Of a DNA stretch of 64,000 bases, positions 27,645 to 36,878 are shown piece by piece. Below the pieces are notes generated by a model, which ran no database searches, was not told the origin of the DNA, and saw nothing but the letters and a program-made list of their open reading frames with translations. Made by a program: the position numbers and the translations under genes. This DNA comes from Cellulosimicrobium cellulans. GTDB taxonomy: Bacteria; Actinomycetota; Actinomycetes; Actinomycetales; Cellulomonadaceae. How positions within the stretch are numbered: the first letter of the stretch is position 1; each line of letters opens with the position of its first letter. Where the stretch lies: contig NZ_VEGH01000001.1 of NCBI RefSeq assembly GCF_007679345.1, forward strand, positions 124,001 through 188,000, given 5' to 3'.

Positions 27645-29918
27645 ATGACGCTGGTGGGACCGCACGTCTCGGAGCTCGCGGAGGCCGCGCAGGGTGCGCA
27701 GGGCCCGCACTCCCCCTCCGCCGCCGCCGGGCTCGTCGTCCGGAAGCGGGACGGCCGCGTGCTGCCCTTCGACCCCATCCGGGTGCACAGCGCGCTGGGC
27801 CGGGCGTTCGCGCACGTGCACGGCCTGCTGGGCCCGCTGCACGACCTCACGATCGCCGAGCTGGTCGAGCGGATCGACGCCGAGCTCGCCGCCCGGTTCA
27901 CCGGCGAGGTGCGGATCTACGAGATCCAGAACGTCGTCGAGCACATGCTCCTGGAGGCCCGCGAGTACGAGGTCGCCGAGGCCTACATCGACTACCGGGT
28001 GCAGCGGGACCTGGCGCGGTCGAAGGCGCTCGACGTGAACCACTCGATCGGCCAGCTGGTCGGCAAGGACTCGTCCGTCGTCCACGAGAACGCGAACAAG
28101 GACGCCGACGTCTTCAACACCCAGCGCGACCTCACGGCCGGCGCGGTGGGCAAGGCCATCGGCCTGCGGATGCTCCCGCCGCACGTCGCGAACGCGCACG
28201 CCAAGGGCGACCTCCACTACCACGACCTCGACTACCACCCCTACGCCCCGATGACGAACTGCTGCCTCATCGACTTCCGGACGATGCTGTCCGAGGGCTT
28301 CCGGATCGGGAACGCGCAGGTCGACCCGCCGCGGTCCATCCAGACGGCCACCGCGCAGATCTCCCAGATCATCGCCAACGTGTCGTCGAGCCAGTACGGC
28401 GGCTGCTCGGTCAACCGGATCGACGAGCTGCTGGCGCCGTACGCCGAGCGGAACTTCGCCAAGCACCTCGCCGACGCCGAGCAGTGGGTCACCGAGCCCG
28501 AGCGGCGCCGCGCGTACGCGGAGGAGAAGACCCGCAAGGACGTCTACGACGCGATGCAGAGCCTCGAGTACGAGATCAACACGCTGTTCACGTCGAACGG
28601 GCAGACGCCGTTCACGTCGGTCGGGTTCGGCCTCGGCACGGGCTGGTTCGAGCGGGAGATCCAGCGCGCCATCCTGCAGATCCGCATCCTCGGGCTGGGC
28701 AAGGAGCGCCGCACCGCGATCTTCCCGAAGCTCATCTTCACGCTGCGCCGCGGGGTCAACCTCACCGCGGACGACCCCAACTACGACATCAAGCAGCTGG
28801 CCGTCGAGTGCGCGACCAAGCGCATGTACCCGGACATCCTCAGCTACGACAAGATCGTCGAGATCACCGGCTCGTTCAAGGTGCCGATGGGCTGCCGGTC
28901 GTTCCTGCAGGGCTGGGAGGACGCCGACGGGACCGACGTCGTCGAGGGCAGGATGAACCTCGGGGTCGTCACCCTCAACGTGCCGCGGATCGCGCTCGAG
29001 ACCCGGGGCGACCCGGACGCGTTCTGGGCCCTGCTCGACGAGCGGCTGGAGACCGTGCACGACGCGATGCTCTACCGCGTCGAGCGGTGCAAGGAGGCCG
29101 TGCCGGCCAACGCCCCGATCCTGTACGTGCACGGCGCGTTCGGGCAGCGGCTGGCGCCGGACGACGACGTGGACGCGCTGTTCCGGAACGGGCGCGCCAC
29201 CGTCTCGCTCGGGTACATCGGGCTGTACGAGGCCGCGGCCGCGTTCTACGGCGGCGACTGGGAGGGGAACCCGGAGGCCAAGGAGTTCACGCTCCGCGTG
29301 CTGCGCACCCTCGCCGCCCGCGCGAAGGAGTGGACCGCCCGGCACGGGTACCAGTTCTCGGTGTACTCCACTCCGTCCGAGTCGCTCACCGACCGGTTCT
29401 GCCGGCTGGACACCAAGAAGTTCGGCCGGGTCCCGGACATCACCGACAAGGACTACTACACGAACTCGTTCCACTACGACGTCCGCAAGGCGCCGACGCC
29501 GTTCGAGAAGCTCGACTTCGAGGCCGAGTACCCGCAGTACGCCTCGGGCGGGTTCATCCACTACTGCGAGTACCCCGTGCTGCAGCAGAACCCGAAGGCG
29601 CTCGAGGCCGTGTGGGACTACGCGTACGACCGGGTCGGCTACCTCGGCACGAACACCCCGATCGACCGCTGCCTGGAGTGCGGGTTCTCCGGCGACTTCA
29701 CCCCGACCGAGCGCGGCTTCGCGTGCCCGGGCTGCGGCAACAGCGACCCCCGCACCTGCGACGTGGTGAAGCGGACCTGCGGCTACCTGGGCAACCCCCA
29801 GCAGCGGCCGATGGTGCACGGCCGGCACGTCGAGATCTCGTCCCGGGTCAAGCACCTCGCCGGCCCGACGTCGCTCGCGGCGGCCACCGGAGGCGCCGGG
29901 GCCGCCGAGGGCGCCTGA
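27645..29918 (+). CDS. nrdD: Anaerobic (class III) ribonucleoside-triphosphate reductase
   Basis: 757 residues from the ATG at 27645 behind GGGAGTGG. An ATP-cone regulatory domain lies near residues 35-125 (VVRKRDGRVLPFDPIRVHSAL). The glycyl-radical barrel follows, with NANKDADVFNTQRD, SSSQYGGCSVNRIDEL and PMGCRSFLQGWED, which supply substrate-site cysteines. A zinc site CLECG...CPGCG occurs near 676-695, and the radical Gly is in RTCGYLG near 713. It makes deoxynucleotides without oxygen. The radical is installed by NrdG, encoded one base downstream. Control by NrdR is shown by two upstream boxes. A secondary enzyme presumably serves aerobic growth elsewhere in the genome. Confidence 0.97.
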   Translation: MTLVGPHVSELAEAAQGAQGPHSPSAAAGLVVRKRDGRVLPFDPIRVHSALGRAFAHVHGLLGPLHDLTIAELVERIDAELAARFTGEVRIYEIQNVVEHMLLEAREYEVAEAYIDYRVQRDLARSKALDVNHSIGQLVGKDSSVVHENANKDADVFNTQRDLTAGAVGKAIGLRMLPPHVANAHAKGDLHYHDLDYHPYAPMTNCCLIDFRTMLSEGFRIGNAQVDPPRSIQTATAQISQIIANVSSSQYGGCSVNRIDELLAPYAERNFAKHLADAEQWVTEPERRRAYAEEKTRKDVYDAMQSLEYEINTLFTSNGQTPFTSVGFGLGTGWFEREIQRAILQIRILGLGKERRTAIFPKLIFTLRRGVNLTADDPNYDIKQLAVECATKRMYPDILSYDKIVEITGSFKVPMGCRSFLQGWEDADGTDVVEGRMNLGVVTLNVPRIALETRGDPDAFWALLDERLETVHDAMLYRVERCKEAVPANAPILYVHGAFGQRLAPDDDVDALFRNGRATVSLGYIGLYEAAAAFYGGDWEGNPEAKEFTLRVLRTLAARAKEWTARHGYQFSVYSTPSESLTDRFCRLDTKKFGRVPDITDKDYYTNSFHYDVRKAPTPFEKLDFEAEYPQYASGGFIHYCEYPVLQQNPKALEAVWDYAYDRVGYLGTNTPIDRCLECGFSGDFTPTERGFACPGCGNSDPRTCDVVKRTCGYLGNPQQRPMVHGRHVEISSRVKHLAGPTSLAAATGGAGAAEGA

Positions 29919-29919
29919 C

Positions 29920-30537
29920 GTGGCCCGCACGCCCGCCGTCGGCCAGTGGCGCGCCGCGGCCCTCAGCCAGGACCGCGTCGCCGACTACAAGCCGTTCGTC
30001 ATGGTCGACGGCGAGGGCGTGCGCTGCTCGCTGTACGTGAGCGGCTGCCCGTTCGCCTGCGCCGGCTGCTTCAACGAGGCGGCCTGGTCGTTCCGGTACG
30101 GCACGCAATTCGACGACGCGCTCGCGGACCGAATCGCCGCCGACCTCGCCCACGAGGCCGTGCAGGGGTTGTCCCTCCTCGGCGGCGAGCCGTTCCTCAA
30201 CACGGGCGCGTGCCTGCGGGTGGTGCGCCGGCTGCGCGCCGAGCACGGGCGGGCCAAGGACGTGTGGTGCTGGTCGGGCTACACGTTCGAGGAGCTGCTG
30301 GCAGAGGCGGACGCGGGGCAGGCCGACAAGGCGGAGCTGCTCGGCGAGCTCGACGTGCTGGTCGACGGCCGGTTCGAGCTCGCGCAGCGCGACCTCACGC
30401 TGGCGTTCCGCGGCAGCCGGAACCAGCGGGTGCTGGACGTCCCGGCCTCGCTGGCCGCGGGCCGGGCGGTGCCGCGCGGCGGCCTGGTCAGGGCGACGGA
30501 CGTGGGGGCGCCCCCGGACCGGCGCGCGCTGGTCTGA
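29920..30537 (+). CDS. nrdG: Anaerobic ribonucleotide reductase activating enzyme (radical SAM)
   Basis: 205 residues from the GTG at 29920, one base after the nrdD stop. The radical SAM motif is C43-x3-C47-x2-C50 in SGCPFACAGCFN; this holds the 4Fe-4S cluster. GGEPFLN and VWCWSGYTFEELL follow the usual order of NrdG. The protein reduces S-adenosylmethionine and abstracts hydrogen from the NrdD glycine. The last ~40 residues (NQRVLDVPASLAAGRAV) are as in other actinobacterial NrdG. The single-base gap implies strict co-translation with nrdD. Confidence 0.96.
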   Translation: MARTPAVGQWRAAALSQDRVADYKPFVMVDGEGVRCSLYVSGCPFACAGCFNEAAWSFRYGTQFDDALADRIAADLAHEAVQGLSLLGGEPFLNTGACLRVVRRLRAEHGRAKDVWCWSGYTFEELLAEADAGQADKAELLGELDVLVDGRFELAQRDLTLAFRGSRNQRVLDVPASLAAGRAVPRGGLVRATDVGAPPDRRALV

Positions 30538-30540
30538 CCC

Positions 30541-31113
30541 TCAGCCCTGGTCGATCACCCACTCGACCGCGACCGACCCCGCGGGCAGGGTCACGTCGCC
30601 GGCCGGGCCGAGCAGCACGCGCAGATCGCCCGCGGGCTCCTCCGGCAGCGCCACCACGGTCGTCGCCGGCACGTAGTCCGCTGTGCACGCCCCGCCGGTG
30701 GGCTCGGGGAACGTGATCTCGACCTCGTCCGCGTCCGTCGCGCCGGTGGCGACCGCGTCGGGGTCCGCGACCATCGGGCAGGTGCTCGACCCGAAGGTGA
30801 TGACGTAGATCAGCGACGGGTCGGTGGTGCGCGACGCCCCGGCGACCGCGCCCGCCGGGGGCGCGGCCACGCCCTCGGGCAGTCCGACGACCGACGACCC
30901 CGCGGTCAGCGCCACGGCGGACCCGGACGGCGCGGGCTCCGACGTCGCCGCCGACGGGCTCGTGGTCGGGCTCGCGGACGAGCCGCCGTCCCCGCCGTCG
31001 CCCCCGGACCCGCCCGAGCAGGCCGCGAGCAGGACCAGCAGCCCGGCGGCGGCGAGCACGCGCGAGGAGCGCGCGACCGGTGCCGCGCCGTGGGAGTCCC
31101 GGGCGTGCCTCAC
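30541..31113 (-). CDS. Hypothetical secreted lipoprotein
   Basis: About 190 residues if started at the GTG at 31113; an ATG at 31149 is the alternative. The N-terminus has a basic stretch, a Leu/Ala core and a lipobox LLAAC with Cys near residue 32. A Gly/Ser/Thr/Pro linker follows, typical of wall-spanning lipoproteins. The ~120-residue domain contains SSTCPMVADPDAV and GGACTADYVP, two cysteines that may form a disulfide, and VVALPEEPAG. I do not recognise the family. It converges with nrdG, with three bases between the stops. Confidence 0.7.
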   Translation of the reverse strand: MRHARDSHGAAPVARSSRVLAAAGLLVLLAACSGGSGGDGGDGGSSASPTTSPSAATSEPAPSGSAVALTAGSSVVGLPEGVAAPPAGAVAGASRTTDPSLIYVITFGSSTCPMVADPDAVATGATDADEVEITFPEPTGGACTADYVPATTVVALPEEPAGDLRVLLGPAGDVTLPAGSVAVEWVIDQG

Positions 31114-31252
31114 GCCGACCAGCCTCGCCCGGGCCGCCCGCGCCCGCATCGTCCGCTGCGGATGAGGACGCGGCCGCGCGCCGGGAGTTGGCTCGGACCG
31201 GACCCCGGCGACGCGACGGGCGCCGCCCGGCCCGCCAGCCGAGGAGGCAGCG

Positions 31253-32659
31253 ATGACTGGATCCCGCGCGGCCACGGAGCCGCGACCCGCCGACGTCCTG
31301 GTCGTGTTCGGCATCACCGGCGACCTGGCGCGCGTGATGACCTTCCGGTCGCTGTACCGGCTGGAGAGCCGCGGCCTGCTGGACCTGCCGGTCGTCGGGG
31401 TCGCGGTCGACGACTGGCCGCTCGACCGGCTGGTCGAGCGCGCGCGGACCTCGATCGAGGCGACGGGGCAGCACATCGACGACGAGGTGTTCGCCCGGTT
31501 CGCCGGCCGGCTGTCCTACGTCAGCGGCGACTTCACCGACCCGCAGACCTACGAGCGGGTCGCGAAGGCCGTCGACGGCGCCGCGACGCCGGTGTTCTAC
31601 CTGGAGATCCCGCCCTCGCTGTTCGGCCGGGTCGTGGACGGCCTCGCCGGGGCGGACCTGACCGAGCACGCGCGGGTCGTCGTCGAGAAGCCGTTCGGGC
31701 ACGACCTCGCGTCCGCGCGGGAGCTCGCCGACCAGCTGCACGAGCACCTGGACGAGTCGCAGCTGTTCCGGATCGACCACTACCTCGGGAAGATGGGGCT
31801 GGAGGAGATCCTGCACCTGCGGTTCGCCAACGCGATCCTGGAGCCGCTGTGGAGCCGCAGCTACCTCGAGTGCGTGCAGATCACGATGGCCGAGGACTTC
31901 GGCGTCGACGACCGCGGCCACTTCTACGACCCGGTGGGCGCGCTGCGGGACGTCGTGGTCAACCACCTCATGCAGGTGGTGGCGGCCTCCGCGATGGAGC
32001 CGCCGTCGCGCGGCGACCCGGCGACGCTGAAGGACTCCGAGGCCGCGCTGTTCCGGGCGGTGGTCGAGGCCGACCCGCGGCACTACGTCCGCGGCCAGTA
32101 CGAGGGGTACCGGGACGTCGCGGGCGTCGCCCCGGGGTCGACCACGGAGACCTACGCGGCGCTGCGTCTCGAGATCGAGAACTGGCGCTGGGCCGGGGTG
32201 CCGTTCTACCTCCGGACCGGGAAGCGGCTGCGCGCGACGCAGACCGAGCTGCGGCTGGTGTTCCAGCGGCCGCCGCGGCTCGGGTTCGGACCGCGCGGCG
32301 GCGTGGTGGAGCCGAACCAGCTGATCGTCCGCCTCGACCCCTCGACGGGGATCCGGATCGTCGTGGACGCGCACCGCGCGGACGTCGCCCGGCTGGCTGC
32401 GCCGATCGAGCTCGACATGCAGTTCGCCGACGAGGGCGGGGAGGGCCCGACGCCGTACGAGGTGCTGCTGCAGGGCGCGCTCGCCGGGGTCAGCACGCGG
32501 TTCGCCCGGCAGGACGCCGTCGAGGAGACGTGGCGGATCATGCAGCCGCTGCTGGACGACCCGCCGCCGGTGCACGCCTACGCCCCGGGGACGTGGGGGC
32601 CCGCCGCCGCCGACGCGCTCACCGAGCGGTCGGGCGGCTGGCGGGGGCCGTGGGTCTGA
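31253..32659 (+). CDS. zwf: Glucose-6-phosphate 1-dehydrogenase, variant form
   Basis: 468 residues from the ATG at 31253 behind a perfect GAGGAGG. The NADP motif is VFGITGDLA, but the usual RK(L)xPAL that follows in Zwf is replaced by RVMTFRSLY. Active-site RIDHYLGK is present near residue 175; the standard Glu after it is Met (GKMGLEEIL). EKPFGHD, and the sugar-phosphate site near YLRTGKRL, are conserved. The reaction would be glucose-6-phosphate to 6-phosphogluconolactone with NAD(P). These changes mark a divergent subgroup, so substrate or cofactor preference may differ. It converges on the cyd-GH15-ndh operon. Confidence 0.85.
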   Translation: MTGSRAATEPRPADVLVVFGITGDLARVMTFRSLYRLESRGLLDLPVVGVAVDDWPLDRLVERARTSIEATGQHIDDEVFARFAGRLSYVSGDFTDPQTYERVAKAVDGAATPVFYLEIPPSLFGRVVDGLAGADLTEHARVVVEKPFGHDLASARELADQLHEHLDESQLFRIDHYLGKMGLEEILHLRFANAILEPLWSRSYLECVQITMAEDFGVDDRGHFYDPVGALRDVVVNHLMQVVAASAMEPPSRGDPATLKDSEAALFRAVVEADPRHYVRGQYEGYRDVAGVAPGSTTETYAALRLEIENWRWAGVPFYLRTGKRLRATQTELRLVFQRPPRLGFGPRGGVVEPNQLIVRLDPSTGIRIVVDAHRADVARLAAPIELDMQFADEGGEGPTPYEVLLQGALAGVSTRFARQDAVEETWRIMQPLLDDPPPVHAYAPGTWGPAAADALTERSGGWRGPWV

Positions 32660-32677
32660 GGCTCGCCGCTCGCGGGC

Positions 32678-34018
32678 TCACGCCCCCGGGTCGATGTGCG
32701 GCACGTCCGCCGCCGTGTCCTCCCACGCAATCCGGTGCGGGGCGTCCGTCATCTCCACCAGCGCCGAGTGGTCCCGGTCGAAGTAGTCCCACGCCCAGGA
32801 CAGGAACGCGTCGGTCTTGGAGTGCGCGCCGCTGAGCAGCATCGCGTGCACCCCGAGCCACGCGGCGAACGCGACCGGGCCCTCGACCGTGTGGTGCCGG
32901 TGCCCGACCTCGGCGACCGCGGCGTTGCGGCCGATCATCGCCATGATGCCCTTGTCCCTGTACCGGAACGGCTCGGTCGGCGCCCCGCGCCGCTCGCGGA
33001 GCACGTTCGCTCCCGCGGCCCGGCCGGACTGCTGCGCGACGGAGCCGAGCTGGGGCAGGGTGCGGCCGTCCGGGCCCGGGATGTTGGCGGCGTCGCCGAC
33101 CGCGTAGACGCCGGGCAGCCCGGGCACGCTCAGGTCCGCCGCCACGTCCACGCGGCCGCCGCGGCCGGTCGGCACGCCGGCGCCGAGCACGATCGGCGCC
33201 GCCGACTCCCCGCCGCCCCAGACGACGGTCCGGGTGGGGATCGCCGTGCCGTCGTCGAGCTCGACCCGGTCGGGGTGCACGGCCGCGACCCCGGTGCCCA
33301 GCCGGACCTCGACGCCGACGCCCGTCAGGTGCCCGTGCGCGTAGTGGTGCGCCGCGTCGGTGAACGGCGCCAGCAGGGCGGTTCCGCGGTCGACCAGGAC
33401 GACGCGCGCCGGTGCGGCCAGGCGCCCGGTGCGGGTCAGCGCGGCCGTCAGCTCGGCCACGGCGCCCGCCGTCTCGACCCCGGTCGGGCCGCCGCCCACC
33501 ACGACGACGTCCAGCGCGCCCGGGGGCGGCTCCGGCGCGTCCTGCGTCCCGGGCGCGTGCGCGTGCTCCCGCACGAGGCCGTGCAGGTGCCGCCGCAGCC
33601 GCTCCGCGTCCACCACCGAGTACAGCGGGAACGCGTGCTCCGCCGCGCCGGGCACCCCGAAGAACTCGGGCTGCGCCCCCGCGGCGAGCACCAGCTGCGA
33701 GCCCGCGACCTCCGTCCCGTCGCCCAGCGTGACCCGGTGCGCGGCGGCGTCCACCGCGACCGCCTCGGCGGTCAGCACGCGCACGGTGGGGTGCTTGTGG
33801 AAGATGACCCGGTGCGGGCGGGCCACGTCCTCGGCGGGCAGCTGGGACGTCGCCACCTGGTAGAGCAGGGGCTGGAACTGGTGGTAGTCGTTCCGGTCGA
33901 CCAGCACGACCGGCTCCCCCGCGTCGCCGAGCGCGTGGGCGCACGCGACGCCCGCGAGGCCGCCGCCGAGGACGACGACCGGGTCCTGCGGCAGGCCCAC
34001 CGCGCCGTCGGCGGTCAC
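32678..34018 (-). CDS. ndh: Type II NADH dehydrogenase-like FAD/NAD oxidoreductase
   Basis: 446 residues from the GTG at 34018, overlapping the GH15 stop by four bases. FAD motif VVVLGGGLAGVACAHAL and NAD motif VVVVGGGPTGVETAGAVAEL are both clear, with DRNDYHQFQPLLYQVATSQL between, a signature of NDH-2. YAVGDAANIPG binds FAD, and QLGSVAQQSGRAAGANV follows. The C-terminal 60 residues include a hydrophobic VAFAAWLGVHAMLL stretch for membrane attachment. It would move electrons from NADH to menaquinone without pumping protons. As the last gene after cydA-cydB-GH15 it could feed the bd oxidase directly. Confidence 0.9.
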   Translation of the reverse strand: MTADGAVGLPQDPVVVLGGGLAGVACAHALGDAGEPVVLVDRNDYHQFQPLLYQVATSQLPAEDVARPHRVIFHKHPTVRVLTAEAVAVDAAAHRVTLGDGTEVAGSQLVLAAGAQPEFFGVPGAAEHAFPLYSVVDAERLRRHLHGLVREHAHAPGTQDAPEPPPGALDVVVVGGGPTGVETAGAVAELTAALTRTGRLAAPARVVLVDRGTALLAPFTDAAHHYAHGHLTGVGVEVRLGTGVAAVHPDRVELDDGTAIPTRTVVWGGGESAAPIVLGAGVPTGRGGRVDVAADLSVPGLPGVYAVGDAANIPGPDGRTLPQLGSVAQQSGRAAGANVLRERRGAPTEPFRYRDKGIMAMIGRNAAVAEVGHRHHTVEGPVAFAAWLGVHAMLLSGAHSKTDAFLSWAWDYFDRDHSALVEMTDAPHRIAWEDTAADVPHIDPGA

Positions 34019-35871
34019 AGGGACATCTCCTTGCGGAAGTCGGTGAGGATGATCCGCCCCGCGGCCTGCATGAGCGCCAGGTGGGAGAACGCCTGCGGCA
34101 CGTTGCCGAGGTGCCGGGACCGCTCGACCTCGTACTCCTCGGCGTACAGGCCGAGCGGGGAGGCGATGCGCAGCAGCCGCTCCATGAGGTCGTTGGCCCG
34201 CTCGGACTCGCCGATCGCCGCGAGCGCCGACACCAGCCAGAACGAGCAGATGAGGAACGTGCCCTCCTTGCCGGACATCCCGTCGTCGGTCTCGTCGGTG
34301 CGGTACCGCAGCACGTACCCGTTCTCGGTCAGCTCGTTGCCGACCGCCTCGACCGTGGCCCGGATCCGCGGGTCCTCCGGCGGCAGGAAGCCGAACAGCG
34401 GCGCCAGCAGCGTCGAGGCGTCGAGCGCGTCCGTGTCGTAGTGCTGCCGCAGGGCGCCGTCGTCGCGGAGCCCGTGCTCCAGGATGTCGGCCCGGATCTC
34501 GTCGGCGGTCGCCCGCCACTGCTCCGCGTGCTCCCGGTCGTCCCGGATCCCCGCGAGCTGCGCGGCGCGGTCCAGCGCCACCCAGCCCATGAGCTTGGAC
34601 GACACGTAGTGCTGCGGCTTCCCGCGCGCCTCCCAGATGCCCTGGTCGGGCTCCTTCCAGGTGGCGATCGCCGCCGCGGCCTGCGACTCGACCAGCGGCC
34701 ACAGGCGCCGGGGGACGTGCCGGCTGCGGACCGTGTGCAGCAGGATCGAGTCGAGCACGGCGCCGTAGACGTCGTTCTGCCGCTGGTCGAACGCCGCGTT
34801 GCCGATCCGGACCGGGCGGGCGTGCTCGTAGCCGGTGAGCTCGTCCCGGGTGGACTCCGTGAGGTCCCGCCGCCCGTCGACGCCGTACATGATCTGCAGC
34901 CCGCCGTCCTCGGCCGGCTCCAGGTCGGCGACGAACTGCATGAACTCGTCGGCCTCCCAGTCCAGGTTGAGGTAGTGCAGCGCCTGCAGCGTGAACGTGG
35001 TGTCCCGGATCCAGGTGTACCGGTAGTCCCAGTTCCGCTCGCCGCCGGGCGTCTCGGGGAGCGACGTGGTGAGCGCGGCGACCGTGGCCCCGGTCGGCAT
35101 GTACGTCAGGCCCTTGATGGTCAGCGCGGACCGCTCGATGGCGGCGCGCAGGTGGTGGTCGGGCACCCGGGCCCGGGCGAGCCAGTTCCGCCAGAAGTCG
35201 ATCGTGGCCCGCACGCGGCCCTCGGCGTCGGCGTCGTCGACGGGTACCGCCAGCCCCTCCGCCCAGGACACGACGCAGTACGCGGTCTCCCCCTCCGCGA
35301 GCACGTGCCGGGCGCGGGCCGACCCGCCCTCGATGCCGATCCGCATGTCGGTCGCCAGCCGGAACGTCTGCCCCGCGCCGGTCGCGTCGGCCGCGTGGCC
35401 GTCGTCGCCCACCACGGTCCAGGTCGCCGGCGTGCGCCCGTAGTCGAACGCGGGCTCGCAGACCAGCTCGACCTCGATGCTGCCGCTCAGGCACTTCACC
35501 GTCCGGACCAGGAGGTGCTCGGCGTCGTCGTCGGCCGGCGGCCGGGTGTGCGGGGTGATGGCGTCGTGGCCGGTGCTCGGCCCCATGGTCAGCGCGTCGT
35601 GCACGAGCAGCCAGCCGCCCGGGGTGTGCCAGGTCGTCGTCATGACGTTGGTGCCCGGCACGTAGGCGCGCGCCGTCGGCACGTTGATGCCGTACGGCCC
35701 GAACCGGAACGACCCCGCCCCGCGGTCCAGCAGGTTGCCGAACACGGCCGGCGAGTCGAACGACGGCAGGCACAGCCAGTCGACCGAGCCGTCGGGGGCG
35801 ATCAGCGCACCGGTGTGGCAGTTCGACAGGAACGCGTAGTCGGCGATCGGCGGGAACGGGGACACGCTCAT
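34015..35871 (-). CDS. GH15 family trehalase/glucoamylase-like enzyme
   Basis: 618 residues from the ATG at 35871 (ATGA overlap with cydB). The N-terminus, PFPPIADYAFLSNCHTGALIAPDGSVDWLCLP in substance, and TTSLPETPGGERNWDYRYTWIRD match the mycobacterial GH15 trehalase group closely. EPDQGIWEARG and EEGTFLICSFW carry the expected catalytic acids. No signal peptide is present, so it acts in the cytoplasm. Hydrolysis of trehalose to glucose is the best guess. Its place inside a respiratory operon is unusual; both junctions are four-base overlaps. Confidence 0.88.
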   Translation of the reverse strand: MSVSPFPPIADYAFLSNCHTGALIAPDGSVDWLCLPSFDSPAVFGNLLDRGAGSFRFGPYGINVPTARAYVPGTNVMTTTWHTPGGWLLVHDALTMGPSTGHDAITPHTRPPADDDAEHLLVRTVKCLSGSIEVELVCEPAFDYGRTPATWTVVGDDGHAADATGAGQTFRLATDMRIGIEGGSARARHVLAEGETAYCVVSWAEGLAVPVDDADAEGRVRATIDFWRNWLARARVPDHHLRAAIERSALTIKGLTYMPTGATVAALTTSLPETPGGERNWDYRYTWIRDTTFTLQALHYLNLDWEADEFMQFVADLEPAEDGGLQIMYGVDGRRDLTESTRDELTGYEHARPVRIGNAAFDQRQNDVYGAVLDSILLHTVRSRHVPRRLWPLVESQAAAAIATWKEPDQGIWEARGKPQHYVSSKLMGWVALDRAAQLAGIRDDREHAEQWRATADEIRADILEHGLRDDGALRQHYDTDALDASTLLAPLFGFLPPEDPRIRATVEAVGNELTENGYVLRYRTDETDDGMSGKEGTFLICSFWLVSALAAIGESERANDLMERLLRIASPLGLYAEEYEVERSRHLGNVPQAFSHLALMQAAGRIILTDFRKEMSL

Positions 35872-36878
35872 GGTTCGACTCCTTCCTCGGGGAGCAGCCG
35901 GCGCTGCGCCAGGACGTACAGCAGGACGAAGGACGGGGCGACGAGCAGCAGCCCGAGGCCGACGGCGGCGACCAGCGCGGTGAGCGTCCCGTCGGGGGCG
36001 GCGGCGTCGGCGACGCTGAGGGCGCCCGGCAGCAGGTCGGGCCACTGCGCCACCCCCCACGCGGCGATGACGCCGGTGACGGCGAGCACGGCGAGCACCC
36101 GGGCCCCGCGGGTCGCGTCGCGCAGCAGGAGCAGCAGGGCGCCCACCGCGCACAGCGTCCCGGCCAGGACCAGGGGCAGCGCGGTGGTCACCAGCTCCTC
36201 GAAGACGGGGTGCGCGTCCCGGTCCACCACGACCAGCCCCACCGCCGCGACGACGCCGGCCACCACCGCGGCCACCACCGCCCGGCGCCGGAAGTAGCCG
36301 ACCATCGCCGGGTCGTCGCCGTGCCGGGCGTCCCGCACGAGGTACACCGCCGCGAGGTAGGCCGCGAGCGCCACCGCGAGGACGCCCACCGCGATCGACA
36401 CCGGGTTCAGCCAGCTGGTGACGGGGTCCCCCGCGCGGCCGCCCGCCGGCACCTCCCCCGCCGCGATGCCGCCCGCGACGGCGCCCAGGCAGAACGGCAC
36501 CAGCACCGACGACAGCGCGAACGCGCCGCCGAACACCCGCCGGACGCCGGTGCCGACCACGGCCTTGCGGAACGCGAAGCTCGCGCCGCGCAGCACGATG
36601 CCCACCGCCGCGATCGTCAGGGGGACGAACATGGTGAGCCAGATCGCCGCGTACGCCTCGGGGAACGCCGTCCAGGTCACCACCAGGACGAAGATCAGCC
36701 ACACGTGGTTGGCCTCCCACACCGGGCCGATCGACCGCTCGACGACGGCCCGCGGTGCGGCTCCCCGCTCGGCGCCCCCGGCGGTCAGGTCCCAGAACCC
36801 CGCGCCGAAGTCGGCCCCGCCGAACGCGGCGTAGGCCGCGAGCGCGAGCAGCAGCACGACGGCGACGGCGGTGCTCAT
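35868..36878 (-). CDS. cydB: Cytochrome bd oxidase subunit II
   Basis: 336 residues from the ATG at 36878, overlapping the cydA stop by four bases. It has about eight to nine membrane helices. The family start AAYAAFGGADFGAGFWDLTAGG and the segment VWEANHVWLIFVLVVTWTAFPEAYAAI are diagnostic. It is the structural partner of CydA and supports the quinol-oxidizing terminal oxidase with high oxygen affinity. No cydC, cydD or cydX is visible in the window. Its stop overlaps the GH15 start, so ribosomes could pass directly. Confidence 0.95.
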   Translation of the reverse strand: MSTAVAVVLLLALAAYAAFGGADFGAGFWDLTAGGAERGAAPRAVVERSIGPVWEANHVWLIFVLVVTWTAFPEAYAAIWLTMFVPLTIAAVGIVLRGASFAFRKAVVGTGVRRVFGGAFALSSVLVPFCLGAVAGGIAAGEVPAGGRAGDPVTSWLNPVSIAVGVLAVALAAYLAAVYLVRDARHGDDPAMVGYFRRRAVVAAVVAGVVAAVGLVVVDRDAHPVFEELVTTALPLVLAGTLCAVGALLLLLRDATRGARVLAVLAVTGVIAAWGVAQWPDLLPGALSVADAAAPDGTLTALVAAVGLGLLLVAPSFVLLYVLAQRRLLPEEGVEP

